Below, in pieces: positions 59,750 through 64,000 of a DNA stretch of 64,000 bases (position 1 is the stretch's first letter; each line of letters opens with the position of its first letter). The notes beneath the pieces were generated by a model that saw nothing but the letters and a program-made list of their open reading frames with translations, was not told where the DNA came from and ran no database searches. Made by a program: the position numbers and the translations under genes. Location of the stretch: positions 434,001 to 498,000 of the forward strand of contig NZ_PVTF01000002.1 in NCBI RefSeq assembly GCF_003002815.1, in the 5' to 3' direction. Source of the stretch: Umezawaea tangerina (GTDB lineage: Bacteria; Actinomycetota; Actinomycetes; Mycobacteriales; Pseudonocardiaceae).

Positions 59750-60961
59750 ATGTCCACCGCCGCCCCCACGGGGACCGCACCCGACCGCCGCCTGCGCCTC
59801 GCGCGGGCCGCGGTCGCCGCCCTGTTCCTGACCAACGGCGCGCTGTTCGCCAACGTGGTCCCGCGCTACCCCGAGGTCAAGGCGAGCCTCGGGCTCAGCA
59901 ACGCCGTCCTCGGCACCGCGCTCGCCGGGTTCCCGCTCGGCGCGCTGGTCGCGGGGCTGCTCGCGGCCACCGCGATCCGGCGGTTCCGGTCCGCGCGGGT
60001 GGCCGCGCCCGGCATCGTGCTGCTCGCCGCGAGCACGCTGCTCATCCCGCTGGCGCCGAACTGGGTCGTGCTGGCCGCGGCCCTGTTCGTGGTGGGCGCG
60101 CTGGACGCGGTCGTCGACGTGGCCCAGAACGTGCACGGGCTGCGCGTGCAGCGGCTCTACGGCCGGTCGATCGTGAACTCCTACCACGGCGTGTGGAGCA
60201 TCGGGGCGGTGCTGGGCGGGCTCATGGGCTCCGCGGCCGCCGGGCTGCACGTGCCGCTCGCGCTGCACCTCGGCGTGTCAGCCGGGCTGTTCAGCCTGGT
60301 CGCCGCGGTCGCCTACCGGTTCCTGCTGCCCGGCCACGACGACGCCGAGCGGACCGAGGAGGCCGACGTGGTCACCCCGGCCGGTCTGCGGGCGTTCACC
60401 GGGCCCGCCGTGAAGGTGCTGGCCGCGTTGGGAATCCTGGCGGCCTGCGGGGCGTTGGTGGAGGACGCGGGCTCCTCGTGGGGCGCGATCTACCTGAGCG
60501 GCGACCTGCGCACCAGCGCCGCCACCGCGGGTCTCGCGTTCGTCGCCCTCCAGGTGGCGATGACCATCGGACGGCTCACCGGCGACCGCGCCGTCGACCG
60601 GTTCGGCCAGCGGACCGTGGTCCGCGCGGGCGGCGCCTTCGCCGCCGTCGGCATGGGGCTGGCGCTGGCGGTGCCCACGGTCGGGACCGCGCTGGCCGGG
60701 TTCGCGTTGGCGGGCCTGGGTGTCGCCACCCTCGTGCCCGCCGCCATGCACAGCGCCGACGAGGTGCCGGGCCTGCCAAGCGGGGTCGGGCTGACCGTCG
60801 TGAGCTGGCTGCTGCGCGTCGGGTTCCTGCTGTCCCCGCCGATCGTGGGCCTGGTCGCCGACCTCGCCGGACTGCGGGTCGGGCTGCTCAGCGTGGTGTT
60901 CGCGGGCCTGGTCACCGTGCTGCTCAGCCGCGTCCTGGTGGACCGGACCGAGTCCGCGTAG
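59750..60961 (+). CDS. MFS transporter (FucP/YbjJ-like)
   Basis: A 403-residue protein with twelve hydrophobic segments; an early F-L-T-N-G-A-L-F-A-N-V-V-P-R-Y-P pattern is common to the YbjJ-like group. G-R-L-T-G-D-R-A-V-D-R-F-G lies after a later helix. It is probably cotranscribed with the TetR gene before it. Substrate unknown. Confidence 0.92.
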   Translation: MSTAAPTGTAPDRRLRLARAAVAALFLTNGALFANVVPRYPEVKASLGLSNAVLGTALAGFPLGALVAGLLAATAIRRFRSARVAAPGIVLLAASTLLIPLAPNWVVLAAALFVVGALDAVVDVAQNVHGLRVQRLYGRSIVNSYHGVWSIGAVLGGLMGSAAAGLHVPLALHLGVSAGLFSLVAAVAYRFLLPGHDDAERTEEADVVTPAGLRAFTGPAVKVLAALGILAACGALVEDAGSSWGAIYLSGDLRTSAATAGLAFVALQVAMTIGRLTGDRAVDRFGQRTVVRAGGAFAAVGMGLALAVPTVGTALAGFALAGLGVATLVPAAMHSADEVPGLPSGVGLTVVSWLLRVGFLLSPPIVGLVADLAGLRVGLLSVVFAGLVTVLLSRVLVDRTESA

Positions 60962-60990
60962 GACTGTCCGAAGCGGACTGTGCGGTTGAG

Positions 60991-61048
60991 ACCCGTTGTG
61001 CCCCAACGGGTCCGGGGTCGGACCCACCCGTGGTGGATCCGACCCCGG
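60991..61048. terminator. Two adjacent hairpins between convergent genes
   Basis: A first stem (60991-60998 with 61004-61011, 8 bp) and a larger one (61012-61028 with 61032-61048, 17 bp with one mismatch, 3-nt loop) separate the MFS gene from the convergent secreted-protein gene, a bidirectional terminator. Confidence 0.8.
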
Positions 61049-61067
61049 TTCGACCGGTCGGTTCAGG

Positions 61068-61499
61068 TCACCCGATGAGCGTCACGGTGTAGTCCAGCGT
61101 GGTGCCGCTCGCGGTGTAGGTCGCCGTCTGCCCGTTCGCGCAGTACGACACGAAGGTGTTGCCCGGCACGGTGTCGCCGGCGGTCGCCTCGACGATCGGG
61201 CGCACGTCGACGCCCTCGGTGAGGTCGGTCGCGGTCAGGTCGATCGTCCGCGACTGGTTGATCGGGTACACGTCGGTACCGGGGGTCAGCGAGCCCTCGC
61301 GGGTGCTGACCGCGAACTTGATCGTGAAGCCGCCGTTGTTCACGACGGCGACCTTCTCGACGCACGGTGCGGCGAGGGTGCCCGCCGAGTCCGCCTGCTG
61401 CGGTGCCGCGGTGGCGGGTGCGCTCATCGCGAGCGCCAGGGCGCCGGCGGCGAGCGAACCGAGCAGTGCGGAACGAGCGGTGGTCGATGCGGACGTCAC
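61068..61499 (-). CDS. Small secreted protein (hypothetical)
   Basis: A 143-residue protein from GTG 61499 with a perfect AGGAGG seven bases upstream. Signal peptide with cleavage after A-T-A near residue 32, then a beta-rich 110-residue domain with two Cys (A-P-C-V-E-K and S-Y-C-A-N-G) that may form a disulfide. No family recognised. The strong ribosome site suggests high expression. Confidence 0.75.
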   Translation of the reverse strand: MTSASTTARSALLGSLAAGALALAMSAPATAAPQQADSAGTLAAPCVEKVAVVNNGGFTIKFAVSTREGSLTPGTDVYPINQSRTIDLTATDLTEGVDVRPIVEATAGDTVPGNTFVSYCANGQTATYTASGTTLDYTVTLIG

Positions 61500-61969
61500 G
61501 AAGTACCTCCTGCTGAGGGGATTTCCACCGAAGGCCCGACGGTGAGTCCCGGTCGGATGGCCCCGTTCGGCGGTGGTCTTGGCCAACCCAGCGGTACCCG
61601 TGGCTTCCCACCCGAAACCGGTATGGGGCCGAACGGCCGCACAACTTCGGCCGCCTGCGCGGAATTCCACCCGAGAACCGGGAATGTGCCAACGGACGTG
61701 GAATCTCCGACCGCCTGGAAAGTCCTTGTTGCCAACCGGCGCGGAAACCTCTACACTGAGCCGCAATCCCAGCGGATGATGGCCCAGCCTCCCGCGAGGA
61801 TTTCCGAAGGTCCTCCCGGCCGCACTCGTCGTCCACGACGTCCGCGTGCCGAACGGACCCGGTGTGCCGCCCCTGTCCGCGGCCCGCCTCCCTCCTGCGA
61901 AAGACCACACCACCCCGCCGCTCGACGAAGCGGCCGCGCAACGACATCGTTGCCCCGAAAGGACTTCCC
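61500..61969. other. 470-bp intergenic region with degenerate tandem repeats and the rho promoter
   Basis: No gene is apparent. Two imperfect copies of a roughly 60-bp unit begin at about 61605 and 61664 (sharing CCACCCGAnAACCGG, a GnACGG region and CCGCCTG), possibly with a weaker third copy near 61520. A promoter at 61729-61757 and a leader of about 205 nt to the rho paralogue follow. Confidence 0.55.
61729..61757 (+). promoter_or_regulatory. Promoter of the rho paralogue
   Basis: TTGCCA (61729-61734), 17-bp spacer, TACACT (61752-61757). Transcription from about 61764 would leave a 5' leader near 205 nt before GTG 61970, long enough for autoregulation. Confidence 0.65.
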
Positions 61970-63139
61970 GTGAACAACACCACCCTGCTCGAGAAGCCGA
62001 CCACCGTCGTGGTCGAGGAGCTCACCCCCGTCAGCGGCATCGTCGACGTGCGCGGCGACTCCACGTTCATCCGCACGTCGGGCTACCTGCCCGGCCCGGC
62101 GGACGCCGTCGTGTCCACCCAGATCGCCAAGAAGCACGGCCTGCGCCGCGGCGACCACGTGACCGGCGCGGCCCGTCCGCGTTCCGACGAGAAGCGGCGC
62201 AGGTCCGCCCAGCTGGCGCGGGTCGACACCGTCAACGGCGTCGAGGCCGCGCGGGCGTTGTCCCGCAAGGCCTTCGCCGACCTGGTGCCCGTGCACCCGA
62301 CCGAGCGGCTGCGCCTGGAGACGGGGCCCGGCTCGCTCACCACCCGCGTGATCGACCTGGTCATGCCGGTCGGCAAGGGCCAGCGCGCGCTGATCGTCGC
62401 GCCGCCCAAGGCGGGCAAGACCTCTGTGCTGCAAGCGATCGCGCACGCGATCGGCAAGAACAACCCCGAGTGCCACCTGATGGTCGTGCTGGTCGGCGAA
62501 CGGCCGGAGGAGGTCACCGACATGCGGCGCTCGGCGCCCGGCGAGGTGATCGCGTCCACGTTCGACCAGTCCCCCACCGACCACGTCGCCATCGCCGAAC
62601 TGGCCATCGAGCGCGCCAAGCGGCTCGTGGAGGCCGGTGAGGACGTCGTGGTGCTGCTCGACTCCCTCACCCGGCTCGGCCGCGCCTACAACCTCGCCGC
62701 CCCCGCGTCCGGCCGCACCCTGTCCGGCGGCGTGGACTCCGGTTCCCTGCTGCCGCCCAAGCGCTTCCTCGGCGCGGCGCGCAACATCGAGGACGGCGGC
62801 TCGCTGACCATCTTCGCCACCGCGCTGGTGGAGACCGGGTCGGCGGGCGACACCCTGATCTTCGAGGAGTACAAGGGCACCGGCAACGCCGAGCTGAAGC
62901 TCGACCGCAGGATCGCGGGCAAGCGCGTCTTCCCGGCCGTGGACGTCGAGCAGTCCGGCACCCGCAAGGAGGAGCTGCTGATGTCACCCGAGGAGCTGGC
63001 AGTCACCCGCACCCTGCGCCGGGCGCTGGACGGCCGCGACAACCTCCAGTCGGTCGAGACCCTGCTCGACGGCCTGCGCAAGACCCGCACGAACATCGAG
63101 CTCCTGACCCAGCTGGGCGCGACCCGGTCGGGCAGCTGA
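61970..63139 (+). CDS. rho: Short transcription termination factor Rho paralogue
   Basis: A 389-residue RecA-fold hexameric helicase. It has a cold-shock-like RNA domain (about 20-75), P-loop A-P-P-K-A-G-K-T, Walker B V-V-L-L-D-S-L-T-R-L, Q-loop G-G-V-D-S-G-S-L and R-loop K-G-T-G. Housekeeping Rho of actinobacteria is 600-700 residues with a long basic/acidic insert at the N-terminus; that part is missing. The catalytic-Glu motif reads V-G-E-R-P-E-E-V where Rho normally has V/I-D-E-R-P-E-E-V, so the Asp before the Glu is Gly. GTG 61970 has AAAGGA seven bases before it. It is probably a second, specialised Rho. Confidence 0.92.
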   Translation: MNNTTLLEKPTTVVVEELTPVSGIVDVRGDSTFIRTSGYLPGPADAVVSTQIAKKHGLRRGDHVTGAARPRSDEKRRRSAQLARVDTVNGVEAARALSRKAFADLVPVHPTERLRLETGPGSLTTRVIDLVMPVGKGQRALIVAPPKAGKTSVLQAIAHAIGKNNPECHLMVVLVGERPEEVTDMRRSAPGEVIASTFDQSPTDHVAIAELAIERAKRLVEAGEDVVVLLDSLTRLGRAYNLAAPASGRTLSGGVDSGSLLPPKRFLGAARNIEDGGSLTIFATALVETGSAGDTLIFEEYKGTGNAELKLDRRIAGKRVFPAVDVEQSGTRKEELLMSPEELAVTRTLRRALDGRDNLQSVETLLDGLRKTRTNIELLTQLGATRSGS

Positions 63140-63146
63140 CCGCGGC

Positions 63147-63851
63147 TCAGCCGCAGGTCGCCAGCGACTTGTCCAGCGCCGCGCGCTCCGCGTCGGTGAC
63201 GGACATCGCGTAGACCGTCTTCACCCCGACGTAGATCCGCGCGTACTGGCACGCGTAGGCCGCGTTCGGCGGCATCCACTCGTCGGGCGTCTTGTCGCTC
63301 TTGGACTGGTTCGCCTTGCCCTGCACCGCAAGCAGGTTGCGCAGGTCGTTCGCGGCGGCCGTGCGGCGCTCCGCGGGCCAGGCCGCGGCCCCGCTGCGCC
63401 ACATGTCGGCCAACGGCACCACGTGGTCGATCTGGATCTTCGACGTGCTGGTGATCGTCTCCCCCGTGTAGGGGTCCTGCAGCGTGCCGGAGGTGACCGC
63501 GCAGCGGTCGTTCTTGCGCACCACGTCGGTCATGTCCCTGGCGAGCACCTGGCTGCGCTGGTCGCAGCCGTCGCCGTCGACGTCCTGCCACGGGCGGCCG
63601 AACACGCAGGCGGCGCCACCGTCGCAGTCGCGCTCGTAGCCGTCCATCTTGCCGAGACCACCGGCCGGGAGCTGGGTGAGCTGCGTGCGGGCGGTCGGGG
63701 CATCCGGTGTCCCTTCCGGAACCCGGTCCACCGCCACCGAGGCTCCCGTGCCGGAACCGGAGGGCAGGGCACCGCCGAGGTCGTTCAGCTCGGCGCACCC
63801 GCCGAGCAGGAAGGCCAGTGCGGCCACGACGGCCGTGGTACGCCGGTTCAT
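63147..63851 (-). CDS. Secreted HNH nuclease-like lipoprotein (DUF1524/GmrSD C-terminal type)
   Basis: A 234-residue protein from ATG 63851 (GGAGGA upstream). Signal ending in the lipobox L-L-G-G-C (Cys19). The HNH core is I-D-H-V-V-P-L-A-D-M-W near residue 140, followed by N-D-L-R-N-L-L-A-V, N-Q-S-K-S-D-K-T-P-D-E-W-M-P, the pattern of small secreted actinobacterial HNH proteins. Two Cys pairs may form disulfides. Role outside the cell unknown, perhaps DNA degradation. Confidence 0.88.
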   Translation of the reverse strand: MNRRTTAVVAALAFLLGGCAELNDLGGALPSGSGTGASVAVDRVPEGTPDAPTARTQLTQLPAGGLGKMDGYERDCDGGAACVFGRPWQDVDGDGCDQRSQVLARDMTDVVRKNDRCAVTSGTLQDPYTGETITSTSKIQIDHVVPLADMWRSGAAAWPAERRTAAANDLRNLLAVQGKANQSKSDKTPDEWMPPNAAYACQYARIYVGVKTVYAMSVTDAERAALDKSLATCG

Positions 63852-64000
63852 CGGGTCCTCCAGGTGGGGGTACAACTTGATCACCTAGTACCCGTTCGAG
63901 CGCCCAATAATCCCGAAATCCGCGTTATATCCCGGAGTTGGACCACTTGGCGGCCCGCACTGCACCGAATGCGCGCACTAGTCGGCCAGTGCGTCGTTCA

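Noticed and set aside
63890-64000. A+T-richer stretch at the right edge as a possible promoter or origin element
   Set aside because: Only about 110 bases are visible and no paired -35/-10, repeat or DnaA box was seen.

Overview
The window is very high-G+C DNA. Codons end almost always in G or C, GTG and TTG starts are common, and many genes look leaderless (TAnnnT about 6-7 nt before the start). It carries a StrR-type antibiotic regulator, MbtH/NRPS genes, a PknG-GlnX-GlnH module and the I36 and Trypco families. All of this fits an actinomycete of the Pseudonocardiales (Saccharothrix, Lentzea or Actinosynnema type). The genus is an inference from gene style, not from a marker gene. No rRNA, tRNA, CRISPR array or insertion sequence was seen.

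Layout. 1-0.95 kb: the start of a DUF885 gene running off the left edge. 1.2-15.0 kb: a compact NRPS biosynthetic cluster. It contains an MbtH protein fused in frame to a 49-residue acidic microprotein, a JmjC/cupin_8 hydroxylase, a class III (diaminobutyrate-type) aminotransferase, a StrR-like ParB-domain regulator, a type II thioesterase, an MFS exporter, a second stand-alone copy of the microprotein with its own strong promoter, a KAS III-like enzyme, an A-T-C-A-T NRPS and a GT2 glycosyltransferase. A strong hairpin closes the cluster. 15.0-18.4 kb: sulfate assimilation (Rrf2 regulator, cysD, fused cysNC). 18.4-20.1 kb: a MarR regulator and an NDH-2/FSP1-like flavoprotein separated by three phased operators. 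20.1-29.6 kb: NUDIX, a membrane protein, a GlxA-type regulator divergent from an aldehyde dehydrogenase / polysaccharide deacetylase / NmrA operon, and a MacB-type ABC operon with two odd coupled small genes at its end. 29.9-39.3 kb: a membrane ATPase-like protein, Pr6Pr, an orphan squalene/phytoene synthase, TetR, a quinone oxidoreductase, MFS, and a LacI regulator with a secreted alpha-amylase. 39.3-48.8 kb: mostly small or hypothetical genes, one broken by a 5-bp duplication, then an SCO0854-like protein, DUF899, a methyltransferase and asnB. 48.9-59.0 kb: a signalling/conflict island (GAF-SpoIIE phosphatase; trypsin-NTPase-like protein, PknG kinase, VWA protein and Trypco1 in one coupled operon; glnH-glnX facing it). 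59.1-63.9 kb: TetR and MFS, a secreted protein, a short second Rho with its own promoter, and a secreted HNH nuclease lipoprotein.

How it works together. The NRPS cluster probably makes a small modified peptide or peptide conjugate; the adenylation pockets read by hand look glycine-like and asparagine-like. The duplicated microprotein, constrained over its first 33 residues and divergent in its tail, is the least explained part of the cluster and the strongest candidate for something undescribed. The pknG island combines the mycobacterial amino-acid sensing module (GlnH-GlnX-PknG) with parts of the trypsin/Trypco conflict systems, which suggests that a nutrient signal and a defence-like protease share one circuit.
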